DNA of 64,000 nt, from positions 620,001 through 684,000 of the forward strand of contig CAWHZZ010000003.1 in the NCBI GenBank assembly GCA_963833965.1. Direction: 5' to 3'. The stretch comes from CAJCIW01 sp963833965 (GTDB taxonomy: Bacteria; Chlamydiota; Chlamydiia; Chlamydiales; Rhabdochlamydiaceae). Every line of letters starts with the position of its first letter. The first letter of the stretch is position 1. This document shows positions 24,886-33,300 of this stretch, piece by piece. A model generated the notes under the pieces. The model made no database searches and was not told the origin of the DNA. It saw only the letters and a list, made by a program, of their open reading frames with translations. The translations under genes and the position numbers were made by a program.

Positions 24886-27078
24886 AATAGATCAAGCCAA
24901 TCGAGCTCGACTGGGTCAAGTTCAGGCAACGAAATTGCCCTTCAGAGCGCAGATCCTATTTCTAATCTATTCCACAACTTTGTAGGAACAATTTTTCCTT
25001 CAGCAAGCCAGTCGACCCTCTCTTCATCAAGCATTTCTGCCGTAACCGACAGTTCTGAATCCGGCGAAGAAGCCCGTATGGTGGTCGATATCGACTCCAT
25101 GGAGACCTACCATTCCGACGACGAGCAGAAAATCGACAATCGAAATCGCGCAAAACGAGGACTGAAAAGAAAACATTCCGCCTCGACCGGTGTCCGTAAA
25201 AAACAGAAAAGCGAACAATGTCCGCAATACAAAATTAATTATATTTGCTCATGCATGCAAAATCTTGAAATTAAAAACAGAGTAGACTTATTTTACAATT
25301 TAAAAAAACTGACATCTCTAATTAACAACAATCCCAAAATTTTTAAATCGAGTTACACTGAAGAAGATTGCTTCGAAATCTTTAAGCAGGCCCTTACCGC
25401 CTACAACCGCATCAACGACTGCACCATCGCCTTCTCCGATGGCGATGTCGGCAAACATCGTTTTAAAGCAGCAAATCCTTCAGCCCCACTCCCTCAGGAC
25501 GAACTTTCCCGAATGACGCGCAGCTATGATCGGTTGGTCAAATCCCACAATGTCAAAAAATCCATTCACGAAGGAATTTCAGAAATTCTCAAAAAACAGC
25601 CCTATTCTGTTTGCTCCCATCTCGTTTTAGGGGCAGGAGACACCGGCATCGAGGTGTGGCTCCAAAAATATCAAGCGCTTCATGGAAAAACAGAGGAGAA
25701 ATTGGCCAATGGACAGCTCCCTGAGGTTTTGATCATCGCGGAAGATCACGGTTGCTGGTCGCATGACTATACCCTCGCCCAGCCCCATAGTTTTCTAGAG
25801 CGCAAAGATGTGAAGTGGAACCCTTCCGACTATGTGACCGAAAAAAATTACAACAAAAACGCCTTCGTCAACGGCAGACACGTTTATCAGGCCAATCAAG
25901 TCATCTTGGCAAAGACTGAAGCCCCGCTTTTGACAGCGACGATGAAACGCATTGAAAGACAAGAAGAACACTCTTCTGATTGGCAAGAGAAAGGTCACGA
26001 ATACCGCATGATCATCTCGACACCAGGTGGCGACAAAACGATTTACAATCATGAAGTAGACATTTGCACGGGTCTTGGCGCTCCCCGAAAAATTAGTAAT
26101 ACGATTCTTCCGAAAGCTGAATTCGATCGTTTAAATCAATTTGACAACATCAAAAAATTCACACCGATCATCGACGGAAATCAATTCATGCTGACAGATT
26201 CCGAAGAACATTGTCCCGATAGCAGGTCAATCGTTGTCTACGGCGGCGGCGGAACGGCCTCGGCTTGTTTTCGTAAAGCCTTTTTTGGACAAGATAAAGG
26301 CACGCAAGATCTCGAATTTACGGAACCCAATCGAAAAAACTCCGTCAAATGGGTTGCTAGAATGCTGGACACCGTCGGCAATGGCCGCCTAGCGTCCAGG
26401 TCGGTTACTGCATCGACAAGCCGCAATGAGTTTCAGACCGGCGATTTGCAAAAAATTACTCAAGATCCGACCACAGGCAAACTCAAATTGCTTTTCAAAA
26501 AGATGGATCCTGGTGCTGTCCCTGCAACATTTGAAATCGAATGCGACCAGCTGATCTTTTCCATCGGCCAAGATGATATTGCCCTGAAAAACGCATGCAA
26601 AGAGTTCCAAGACGAAATGCGTACAGATTACGATGTCGTCTCCGGCGTGCCGATCGGCGCTCAAACAACCGATGGAAAAATTCACGCCTACGGCGCCGCT
26701 TCCATGGCAATCGGAAGGACAAGAAACTACATTGAATCGACAACAGACTTACTAAAAAAAGAAAACATCGGACCCGACGTCGGCGTGGGAACAATGGCCC
26801 CTTCCAGAGCGCAAATTAAGCAATACGCTTCAAAAAAGTTTAAAAAATCGATCGCCAGTGTCAATGTCAATTCTGATTCAAAAAATGTGATGGAGAAATT
26901 CCTAGGGAACGCGGGCATCGGGTTCTTAACCACCTATCACTTTCTAGAGGACGTCATGGAAGCCAGAAAAAAAGTTGGATTTGATTTAAATCCCACTGTG
27001 CTACAACAGCTCCTAGACAAGCATAGCATCAACGGTTTCGTCCAAATCACCGGTCACGGATACCTGATCAAAAGATAA
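24856..27078 (+). CDS. candidate nucleomodulin-like effector with two dinucleotide-binding-like motifs, copy 1
   Basis: 740 residues. A Ser-rich start (MSLDSLNTYNNRSSQSSSTG) and acidic region precede a bipartite basic tract at about residues 98-118 (KRGLKRK, then RKKQK), which fits a nuclear localisation signal. A helical region follows, then a part resembling FAD/NAD(P)-dependent oxidoreductases: VLGAGDTGIEVW (about 256), SIVVYGGGGTASACFRKAFF (about 458), ECDQLIFSIGQDD (about 561) and IHAYGAASMAIG (about 609), which mimics the YAIGDA motif of flavoproteins. Located just after the type III translocators, with no signal peptide. An exported flavoprotein-like effector is my inference; the glycine motifs and basic tract are seen directly. 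Confidence 0.8.
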   Translation: MSLDSLNTYNNRSSQSSSTGSSSGNEIALQSADPISNLFHNFVGTIFPSASQSTLSSSSISAVTDSSESGEEARMVVDIDSMETYHSDDEQKIDNRNRAKRGLKRKHSASTGVRKKQKSEQCPQYKINYICSCMQNLEIKNRVDLFYNLKKLTSLINNNPKIFKSSYTEEDCFEIFKQALTAYNRINDCTIAFSDGDVGKHRFKAANPSAPLPQDELSRMTRSYDRLVKSHNVKKSIHEGISEILKKQPYSVCSHLVLGAGDTGIEVWLQKYQALHGKTEEKLANGQLPEVLIIAEDHGCWSHDYTLAQPHSFLERKDVKWNPSDYVTEKNYNKNAFVNGRHVYQANQVILAKTEAPLLTATMKRIERQEEHSSDWQEKGHEYRMIISTPGGDKTIYNHEVDICTGLGAPRKISNTILPKAEFDRLNQFDNIKKFTPIIDGNQFMLTDSEEHCPDSRSIVVYGGGGTASACFRKAFFGQDKGTQDLEFTEPNRKNSVKWVARMLDTVGNGRLASRSVTASTSRNEFQTGDLQKITQDPTTGKLKLLFKKMDPGAVPATFEIECDQLIFSIGQDDIALKNACKEFQDEMRTDYDVVSGVPIGAQTTDGKIHAYGAASMAIGRTRNYIESTTDLLKKENIGPDVGVGTMAPSRAQIKQYASKKFKKSIASVNVNSDSKNVMEKFLGNAGIGFLTTYHFLEDVMEARKKVGFDLNPTVLQQLLDKHSINGFVQITGHGYLIKR

Positions 27079-27082
27079 GATA

Positions 27083-27110
27083 TAAGAGTGTGTTTTTTAA
27101 CACACTCTTA
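27083..27110 (+). terminator. terminator-like hairpin
   Basis: Stem TAAGAGTGTG / CACACTCTTA with a T-rich loop, four bases after the stop of effector copy 1. No strong T run follows, so termination strength is uncertain. The stem words resemble family C. Confidence 0.6.
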
Positions 27111-27165
27111 TTGAGCTGCCATTTTTAAATCTTCTGTTGTTGCATCGACAGTAAACACATCGTGA
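27109..27165 (-). pseudogene. antitoxin 3'-end scrap
   Basis: Read on the minus strand this gives VDATTEDLKMAAQ and a stop, nearly the same as the C-terminus of the HTH antitoxin-like protein at 32362 (IDATTEDLKMAQ). Nothing else of that gene is present. A third, more degraded scrap is at 30591-30632. Confidence 0.6.
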
Positions 27166-27207
27166 TTGAAGAACTCCTCCTTGTAAAGGAGGAGATTCTT
27201 CGACGGT
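27162..27207. repeat. palindromic repeat family A, copy 2
   Basis: GTGATTGAAGAACTCCTCCTTGT-type arm (AAGAACTCCTCCTT paired with AAGGAGGAGATTCTT), one-base bulge, joined to the antitoxin scrap. Its reverse complement is found at 30550-30592. Confidence 0.75.
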
Positions 27208-27354
27208 TAATGGCGGGCGCTCTTCGCCGCCCGAGAAAAACATATCGCTCGGCTGGGGAGCGTTTTCAAAAGTTTTTGAAAGGGATTTCTGCGTCAAAGC
27301 CCCTAGGATCGACGATCGCAAAGCTAGCTGTATTGCATTAGGTAGAATCGACAA

Positions 27355-27985
27355 TTAAGTTAGCCATGTCCAAATTGCTCCTACAAAAACCATAGCTAAG
27401 AAATGGATTCCTTTTTTTTCGTATCTCGTTCCTATCCGTCTAAATCTTTTCAGCCGATTAAAGACTCTCTCAATTAAGTTCCGTCGTTTGTATAGCCATT
27501 CAGGATATTGCCTTTGGTAATAACAACATTTCCTCACAGGAATCACTGCTATTGCGCCTATACTTTCTATGGCTTTATCAACTTTTCCTGCGTCGTACCC
27601 TTTGTCTCCTATTACGTATTTTGCACTCTTTCCCGAAATCAGTCCTACAGCCTCCTGAACATCATGTACTTCTCCTCCTGTTAGTCTAAAATCTATCGGC
27701 AGTTCCATGTGCATCCACTACGCAGTGAATTTTAGTTGTTAATCCACCTCTGGGGTGTCCCAAAGCCTCCAGAGTCTTTTTTTTTACTCTTGTGGCATGT
27801 TGATGCGCTTTCACAATCGTACTATCAATCATGATGTATTCATTCTTAGCATCTTTTGTCAGTACTTTGAAAACCTGCTCCCAGACACTTTTCTTAGCCC
27901 ACCTTGAAAATCGTTAATGCGTGCTTTTCCAATTTCCATAGCGTTCCGGAAGGTCACACCATCTAGCCCCACTTCTTAAAATCCA
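27355..27985 (-). pseudogene. decayed IS5-family transposase
   Basis: The C-terminal part is a 119-codon open frame (27355-27714) with GDKGYDAGKVDKAI, which carries the second catalytic Asp, and NLIERVFNRLKRFRRI then GTRYEK, the Y-R-E type signature with the catalytic Glu. Upstream, in other frames, the minus strand encodes GARWCDLPERYGNWKS, a stop, then RFSRWAKKSVWEQVFKVL, IDSTIVKAHQHATRVKKK and GTPQR, typical of IS5/IS427 transposases. At least one stop and one frameshift break it, and the N-terminus is missing: the similarity ends at the junction with the duplicated unit at 27988. Non-functional. Confidence 0.88.
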
Positions 27986-27987
27986 TA

Positions 27988-28175
27988 AAAACCGCAGGGT
28001 AACTCTTAACCCCGACAATACCTTGTCTGACCGCGCCAATGGTTGCGGCGGCTGCGATAGTTATTTTACCCGAGATACCCTCGATAATTTCCGGGAGTTT
28101 GCCCAAGAGCATGTCTCTACCCCTCAATGGCGGCAACAACTCGAGCAGTTCCTATTCCAAGACCCAAATTCTTAA
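27988..28175 (+). pseudogene. 3' fragment of the 275-residue gene (duplicate of 24531-24718)
   Basis: Encodes the last 62 codons of the 275-residue protein (NRRVTLNPDNTLS to QDPNS) with few differences and an intact stop, but has no start or N-terminal part. It is the beginning of the right-hand copy of the tandem duplication and abuts the decayed transposase. Confidence 0.9.
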
Positions 28176-28345
28176 CACCTTAAATCAGACCCTCTTTCAA
28201 CCCTCTCATTTCCAGCAGTTTACATTTTCAATGTAGATTTATTTTTTATTTACATAAAATTAATATTTTAATATAATTAATGCAAACTTAATAAAAAAAC
28301 CACGGAAATTATATTATGTCATTAGATTCTTTAAATACTTACAAT
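27988..28345 (+). repeat. direct repeat, right copy (start of duplicated unit)
   Basis: Matches 24531-24885 with an offset of 3457 to 3460 bases. It includes the promoter region of the downstream gene, so both effector copies probably have the same upstream signals (an AT-rich tract followed by CCACGGA). Confidence 0.9.
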
Positions 28346-30541
28346 AATAGATCAAGCCAATCGAGCTCGACTGGGTCAAGTTCAGGCAATGAAACTGCCC
28401 CTCAGAACGCAGATCCTATTTCTAATCTATTCCACAACCTTGTAGGAACAATTTTTCCTTCAGCATTTCCATCGACTAGCTCTTCTTCAAGCATTTCCGC
28501 CGTCACCAGCAGTGCTGAATCCGGAGAAGAAACCTCTATGGCGGTCGATACCGACTCCATGGAAGCGTACCATTCTGACAGCGAGCAGAAAATCGACCAT
28601 CGGAATCGCGTAAGGCGAGGAGTGAAAAGAAAACACGCCGCAACGACCGGTGCCCGTAAAAAACAGAAAAGCGAACAATGTCCGCAATACAAAATTAATT
28701 ATATTTGCTCATGCCTACAAAAGCTGGAAATTAAAAGCAGAGAAGACTTGTTTATTAATTTCAAAAAACTGATAAACCTAATAAACGATAACTCCAAAAT
28801 TTTTAAATCGGGTTACACTGAAGAAGAATGCTTCGAAATCTTCAAGCAGGCCCTTACCGTCTACAATCGCATCAACAATTTCACCATAGACTTCTCCGAT
28901 GGAGATGTCGGCAAGCATCATTTTAAAAAAGCGGGTCGTTCAGCTCACGTCGCTGAGACAGACAATCTTACTCGAATCACCCATAGCTATGATCGATTGG
29001 CCAAATCCCACGAAGCCAAGAAATCCATTCATGAAGCGATTCTAGAAAATCTCAAATCGAAAGAATTTGCCACCTGCCCCAGTGTGATTATTGGCGCTGG
29101 CGATACAGGTGTCACGGTATGGTCCAAGAAATACAAAGAACATCATGGTAAAACAAATGGCAAGCTAGCAGAAGGACAATTACCCGAAGTGTTGATCATC
29201 GCAGAAAATCGCGGATGCATGGGCTTTGATTACACCCTCACGCAGCCTCACAGCTTCTTAGAGCGCCCCGATGTTAAATGGAATCCTTCTAACTATGTGA
29301 CGCAAACAAATTACCAAAATAATGCTTTTGTCAACGGCAGACATCTCTACCAAGCTAATGAAGTGATTTTAGGCAAAACAGAGGCTCCCGTCTTAACCGC
29401 CTCAATGACAGCTATTGAAGAGCAAAGCAAACATCCCTCAGATTGGAAATGCAAAGAATATGACTTTCGCGTCATCCTCACAACTGCAGTTGGAAAAAAA
29501 ATAATCTACACAAACAACGTGGACATTTGTACAGGGCCTGGACCTGCTAGAAAAATTCCAGCTTCGATTATTCCGCAAGCAGACTTTGATCGATTAAATC
29601 AATTCGACAAAAAGAAACAATATACTCCTCTTGTCAGCGGCAATCAATTCATACTGACGAATTCGGAGGATAATGTTTCCTCTCCTAGATCGATTGTCGT
29701 CTATGGCGGAGGCGGAACGGCTTCGGCATGTTTCCGAAAAGCATTTTTTGGAGAAGACAAAGGAACGCATAGTCTTGACCTTGAATTTACTGAAGAGAAT
29801 CGAAAACATTCCGTGAAATGGATTGCGAGAAATTATGACGCTGTGGGAACTGGCCAATTAGCCTCTAAAGCTATGGCTGCGGCAAGCAGTCAAAATGTCC
29901 AATTAACGGGTGAGCTGACAAAAATTACCGTTGATTCGACAACCGGCAAATTGCAATTGGTTTTCAAAGCGATGGACCCATCCGCAGTTCCTGCGACATT
30001 CGTCTTAGAATGCGATCAACTTGTGTATTCTATTGGCCAGGATGATATCTCGCTGAAGAAGATCACCCAAGAATTCGAGGATGATATGCGATTGGACATC
30101 GTTTCGGACGTGCCAATTGGACTCCAAACTCCTGATGGAAAAATTCATGCTTACGGGGCGGCTTCGATGGCGTTAAAAAATAATAACAGCTATATTGCCT
30201 CGACAACAAATTGGCTAAAAAAAGAAAATATCGCGCCCGATGTCGCAACGGGAACCATACCCCCTTCAAGAGCTCAAATCCAACAAGCCTTTCACAAAGA
30301 AAAAAAGGATCTCATCGCAGGCGTCAATGTCAACTCCGATTCAAAAAATGTCATGGAGAATTTCCTCGAACAAGCCGGCGTCAATCCCTATGTCGCATTT
30401 CAGTTCCTGGAAGACATCATGGAAGCTAGAAAAACCGTCGGATTTCATTTAAACCCAGTTGTTCTGCAAGACCTGCTGGACAAACATAGCATCAATGGTT
30501 TTATCGAAATCAGCGGCCACGGGAATCTCGTAAAAAGATAA
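28316..30541 (+). CDS. candidate nucleomodulin-like effector with two dinucleotide-binding-like motifs, copy 2
   Basis: 741 residues, paralogue of the protein at 24856. The first 25 residues are identical apart from two positions, the rest is clearly more divergent but fully open. Conserved elements are the basic tract (VKRKHAATTGARKKQK), IIGAGDTGVTVW, SIVVYGGGGTASACFRKAFF, ECDQLVYSIGQDD and IHAYGAASMAL. Conservation of the glycine motifs and the basic tract while surrounding sequence diverges implies selection on both. AT-rich upstream sequence with an extra five bases relative to copy 1 precedes the ATG. Followed by a family A palindrome. Function inferred as for copy 1. Confidence 0.8.
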   Translation: MSLDSLNTYNNRSSQSSSTGSSSGNETAPQNADPISNLFHNLVGTIFPSAFPSTSSSSSISAVTSSAESGEETSMAVDTDSMEAYHSDSEQKIDHRNRVRRGVKRKHAATTGARKKQKSEQCPQYKINYICSCLQKLEIKSREDLFINFKKLINLINDNSKIFKSGYTEEECFEIFKQALTVYNRINNFTIDFSDGDVGKHHFKKAGRSAHVAETDNLTRITHSYDRLAKSHEAKKSIHEAILENLKSKEFATCPSVIIGAGDTGVTVWSKKYKEHHGKTNGKLAEGQLPEVLIIAENRGCMGFDYTLTQPHSFLERPDVKWNPSNYVTQTNYQNNAFVNGRHLYQANEVILGKTEAPVLTASMTAIEEQSKHPSDWKCKEYDFRVILTTAVGKKIIYTNNVDICTGPGPARKIPASIIPQADFDRLNQFDKKKQYTPLVSGNQFILTNSEDNVSSPRSIVVYGGGGTASACFRKAFFGEDKGTHSLDLEFTEENRKHSVKWIARNYDAVGTGQLASKAMAAASSQNVQLTGELTKITVDSTTGKLQLVFKAMDPSAVPATFVLECDQLVYSIGQDDISLKKITQEFEDDMRLDIVSDVPIGLQTPDGKIHAYGAASMALKNNNSYIASTTNWLKKENIAPDVATGTIPPSRAQIQQAFHKEKKDLIAGVNVNSDSKNVMENFLEQAGVNPYVAFQFLEDIMEARKTVGFHLNPVVLQDLLDKHSINGFIEISGHGNLVKR

Positions 30542-30547
30542 GACGTC

Positions 30548-30632
30548 AGAAACCGTCGAAGAACTCCTCCTTTACAAGGAGGAGTTCTTCAATCTTCTGT
30601 TATTGCATCGAAAGTAAACACATCGTGATTCA
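30548..30632. repeat. palindromic repeat family A, copy 3, plus antitoxin scrap
   Basis: GAAGAACTCCTCCTT pairs with AAGGAGGAGTTCTTC around a three-base loop; together with its flank (AACCGTCGAAG) it is the reverse complement of copy 2 and its flank. Bases 30591-30632 repeat the antitoxin scrap seen at 27128-27165 (minus strand FDAITED). Confidence 0.75.
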
Positions 30633-32045
30633 ATAATCGCGAATTGCCTGAGCTATTTGAGCATACGTAGAGGATTGCCCTTCTTCGTTGAAAAAGGCAT
30701 CTTCTGCACATCCTTCATAGTCATTTGCAAAAGGTTTCAGAATTTCATAGAGCTTTCCATAGATTGCATTTTTTGCCGTTTTTGGCATCTGCTGAAACCG
30801 GTCAACGGCATGCTCAGCTGCTTGCCCGTCTCCACTTTCTAACAATGTTGCGATCTCTTGAAAAATCGTGTTGTGATCCGCTGTAAAATTCCAGACCCTG
30901 ATTGTGCCGACCTCCTCAGAGCCTGAATATAAGGTCCCATCAGAGGTGACGGCAAGAGAGGAAACCGAGTCGCCATCCTCCCCCCCTTCAGGGGTCGGTA
31001 AATAAAGGGTCGCTAATTTCTTGTATGTTTTTATATCCCAGACATTGATTGTGCTATCACCTGATCCCGAAAAAAGCATCCCATGGGCGGTGGAAAGAGA
31101 GACAACGTAGTCCTCATGACTTTCAAGGGTCGCTAAATGGTTGTATGTTTTTAGATCCCAGCCCCTGATTGTCTTATCCTCTGAGCACGAAAAGAGCCTG
31201 CCATCGTCTATGGCAAGAGAATTAACACAGGCCTCATGCCCTTTAAGGATCGCTAAAGAGTTGTATGTTTTTAGATCCCAGACCCTGATTGTTTTATCTC
31301 CTGAGCACGAAAAGAGCCGATCACCGTCAATGGCAAGCGAGAAAACCGTGTTTTCATGCCCATTAAGAGTCGCTAAACACTCGCCTGTTTTTATTTCCCA
31401 GACTTTGATTGTGTTATCAAATGAGCCCGAAAAGAGCTTCCCATCATCGAGAACAAGAGAGCGAACCGAGCCATCATGTCCTTTAAGAGTCGCTAAACAC
31501 TTGCCTGTTTTTATTTCCCAGACCTTGATTGTGTTATCAAATGAGCCAGAAAAGAGCTTCTCATCAGCGATAACAAGAGAGAGAACCTCAGCCTCATGAC
31601 CTTTAAGAGTCGCTAAACACTTGCCTGTTTTTATTTCCCAGACCTTGATTGTGTCATCGTCTGAGCCAGAAAAGAGCTTCCCATCAGCGATAACCAGAGA
31701 GTTAACCCTGCTCTCATGTCCTTGAAGAGTATGGGAAGCATACACTGCATTTGTGACATTTGTGAGATAGTGATAGGCTTCCTTGAAATGCATAATGGGC
31801 TCTACGTTAACGCTTGGAAAATGGCAACAAAATAATATGCGCCAAACTTCATTACTCATTAGCATCTGTTTCCATTCTCTACAGACCGAGGCGCATGCTC
31901 CGATTTCCTGAGCACGCGAATGTGTTAAAAATTGGGTGAATATATCTTGGATGAATATATCTTGTGACATCGGCAAGATTTCGGAGTCGTGTGATATATA
32001 GGGCGGGAGATTGGAAGGTTTTTCACATCGTTGTGTCATAATCAA
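30630..32045 (-). CDS. F-box-like/WD40-repeat protein, candidate host-directed effector
   Basis: 471 residues. Residues about 28-75 look like an F-box (IFTQFLTHSRAQEIGACASV, then CREWKQMLMSNEVWRIL). Seven WD40 repeats follow (about 105-380), most of the form GHEAEVLSLVIADEKLFSGS then DNTIKVWEIKTGKCLATL, expected to form one complete propeller. A C-terminal helical region has QQMPKTAKNAIYGKLYEIL. F-box plus WD40 is the build of eukaryotic SCF ubiquitin-ligase substrate receptors, so a translocated mimic that binds host Skp1 is likely. Several repeats are almost identical at DNA level, indicating recent internal duplication. Sits in a plastic island. Confidence 0.85.
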   Translation of the reverse strand: MIMTQRCEKPSNLPPYISHDSEILPMSQDIFIQDIFTQFLTHSRAQEIGACASVCREWKQMLMSNEVWRILFCCHFPSVNVEPIMHFKEAYHYLTNVTNAVYASHTLQGHESRVNSLVIADGKLFSGSDDDTIKVWEIKTGKCLATLKGHEAEVLSLVIADEKLFSGSFDNTIKVWEIKTGKCLATLKGHDGSVRSLVLDDGKLFSGSFDNTIKVWEIKTGECLATLNGHENTVFSLAIDGDRLFSCSGDKTIRVWDLKTYNSLAILKGHEACVNSLAIDDGRLFSCSEDKTIRGWDLKTYNHLATLESHEDYVVSLSTAHGMLFSGSGDSTINVWDIKTYKKLATLYLPTPEGGEDGDSVSSLAVTSDGTLYSGSEEVGTIRVWNFTADHNTIFQEIATLLESGDGQAAEHAVDRFQQMPKTAKNAIYGKLYEILKPFANDYEGCAEDAFFNEEGQSSTYAQIAQAIRDY

Positions 32046-32361
32046 CCATTTGCTTTGTTTGATTTGGTGTAATATGATATTAAATAACCAATTAAAATAA
32101 AAATGAATTGTGGCCAGTTCTAAACCTGTGAGGTCGATTTAGACTATGAATTTTTTCTCTGTGGTTTCCCATCTCCGTGGTAAAATTTAAGTATTTACGC
32201 AACAAAGCCCTGGAGCCCAGCCATGTAATGCAAATGCCCTTCTTGCCAATCAACCTTAGTGCTCCATCTCAAAAGTTTTTAATAACGCTCCCTAGCCTGA
32301 AACATAGTGGACCCCAACTTTGGCTCTAAAGATGGGTCCACTATAGTGGGTAAGGATCAGC
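32046..32361. other. intergenic region with repeat fragments, no gene
   Basis: No credible gene. It contains TTCTCTGTGGTTTCCCATCT (32156-32188 region), the inverse of sequence beside repeat B2 at 15258-15290; a 21-base exact inverted match (32257-32277) to 46562-46582; and an 11-base perfect stem ATAGTGGACCC/GGGTCCACTAT (32304-32314 and 32334-32344), which could be a terminator or a transposon end. Confidence 0.6.
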
Positions 32362-32829
32362 TTATTGAGCCATTTTTAAATCTTCTGTTGTTGCATCGAT
32401 AGTAATTGGATAGATTTTTCTTTTTTGATTCTTGGAAAATTGCTCTAAACTCAGCTCTTTATATAACGCTCTAAATTCCTTGTCTTTAGCTTTAAGATAA
32501 TCTAAAATATATAATCGGATTAAAAATTCTAGAGCTGGTGAAATTCGATTTTTTTCGTTTTCCCATTTAATCACTGCGACATGACTAACGCCAAAAATTT
32601 TACCAAAATCAGTGGTTGTCATTTCTAAATAAGTTCGAATGAAATACAACTCGTCACCGGTTAATGGAAATGGTTTGTGAACCAGCGCATGCAATATAAC
32701 AACCATTAATTTATTCATGTTAATGTCAATGCACCATTCGCCAAGCACTTTTTTCATAGGAACATTGATTAACTTGATTGGGAATCCGAGGCCTTCATAA
32801 ACGAATGTCTTCTTCTTTTTTTTCTTCAT
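32362..32829 (-). CDS. HTH (XRE/MqsA-like) antitoxin-type regulator
   Basis: 155 residues with a central helix-turn-helix (ELYFIRTYLEMTTTDFGKIF, then GVSHVAVIKWENEKNRIS), as in the DNA-binding half of MqsA/YgiT-type antitoxins; the zinc-binding N-terminal half with CxxC is absent. A broken DUF4258/MqsR-like toxin relic lies immediately upstream on the same strand, which is the usual toxin-antitoxin order for this class. The antitoxin remains open, either as a solitary regulator or recent orphan. Its C-terminal tail is copied as scraps at 27109 and 30591. Confidence 0.72.
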   Translation of the reverse strand: MKKKKKKTFVYEGLGFPIKLINVPMKKVLGEWCIDINMNKLMVVILHALVHKPFPLTGDELYFIRTYLEMTTTDFGKIFGVSHVAVIKWENEKNRISPALEFLIRLYILDYLKAKDKEFRALYKELSLEQFSKNQKRKIYPITIDATTEDLKMAQ

Positions 32830-32835
32830 ATGTTT

Positions 32836-32949
32836 TTAAACCAGCTTAATCACTGTTTGCCTTTCAATCGCATATCTCGCCAAAATATATTTCCCTTTCC
32901 GCACATGCTCTCGAACCTGCTTCAATAAATCGGAGTAGTCGGTTTTTTT
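32836..32949 (-). pseudogene. truncated DUF4258-like toxin relic
   Basis: Minus-strand codons give DYSDLLKQVREHVRKGKYIL, then ARYAIERQ, the start of DUF4258/MqsR-like toxins (the conserved HA-ER region, here YAIERQ), joined directly to TVIKLV and a stop, which looks like the family's C-terminus. The middle of the gene is therefore deleted. At the 5' end a run of eight A (32943-32950) puts the GTG/ATG-like start out of frame with the rest. It ends 7 bases before the antitoxin ATG. Confidence 0.55.
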
Positions 32950-32965
32950 TCACTTCAGTCTCAAC

Positions 32966-33165
32966 AATCGAATATACTGCTGACACTTGAAAGTTATAGG
33001 AAATTTCAATTTCAGCGCTTCAATTTTTTGTTTGTTGAAGCAGACCATGTGCAAGCACATGGTCGATGGAAACGAACAAAAAGGCCATGGTAAAACCACG
33101 GCCGTAAGTGAAGATGCTGAAGCAGAAATTTTCATAACTTTCAAGTGGAAGCAGTATATACTCAT
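32966..33165. repeat. imperfect inverted repeat upstream of mlaE
   Basis: The left arm around 32968-33015 (AATATACTGCTGACACTTGA, then AAGTTATAGGAAATTTC) matches the complement of 33117-33162 with a handful of differences; arms are about 45 bases and the spacer about 100. Both arms can be read as a similar peptide (FPITFKCQQYI and IFITFKWKQYI) on opposite strands, so they may be inverted copies of a lost gene's end. Confidence 0.55.
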
Positions 33166-33300
33166 TGTAACTGAATTACAAATAAACATCCAGCCAGGAC
33201 GCTACCCGCACATTATCAACGCCTTACGTGGAATGACTTCCCATTTGACCCCAAATGGATTTTCCTCTAGAATGAGCCTAAGGAGTACTATCATATTGGC

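Noticed and set aside
27097..27354. 85-codon minus-strand frame between effector copy 1 and the IS relic
   Set aside because: It runs through the palindrome and antitoxin scrap and shows no protein-like pattern.
31370..31720. Evenly spaced near-identical repeats that could suggest a CRISPR-like array
   Set aside because: They are in-frame WD40 units of about 120 bases within a coding sequence.
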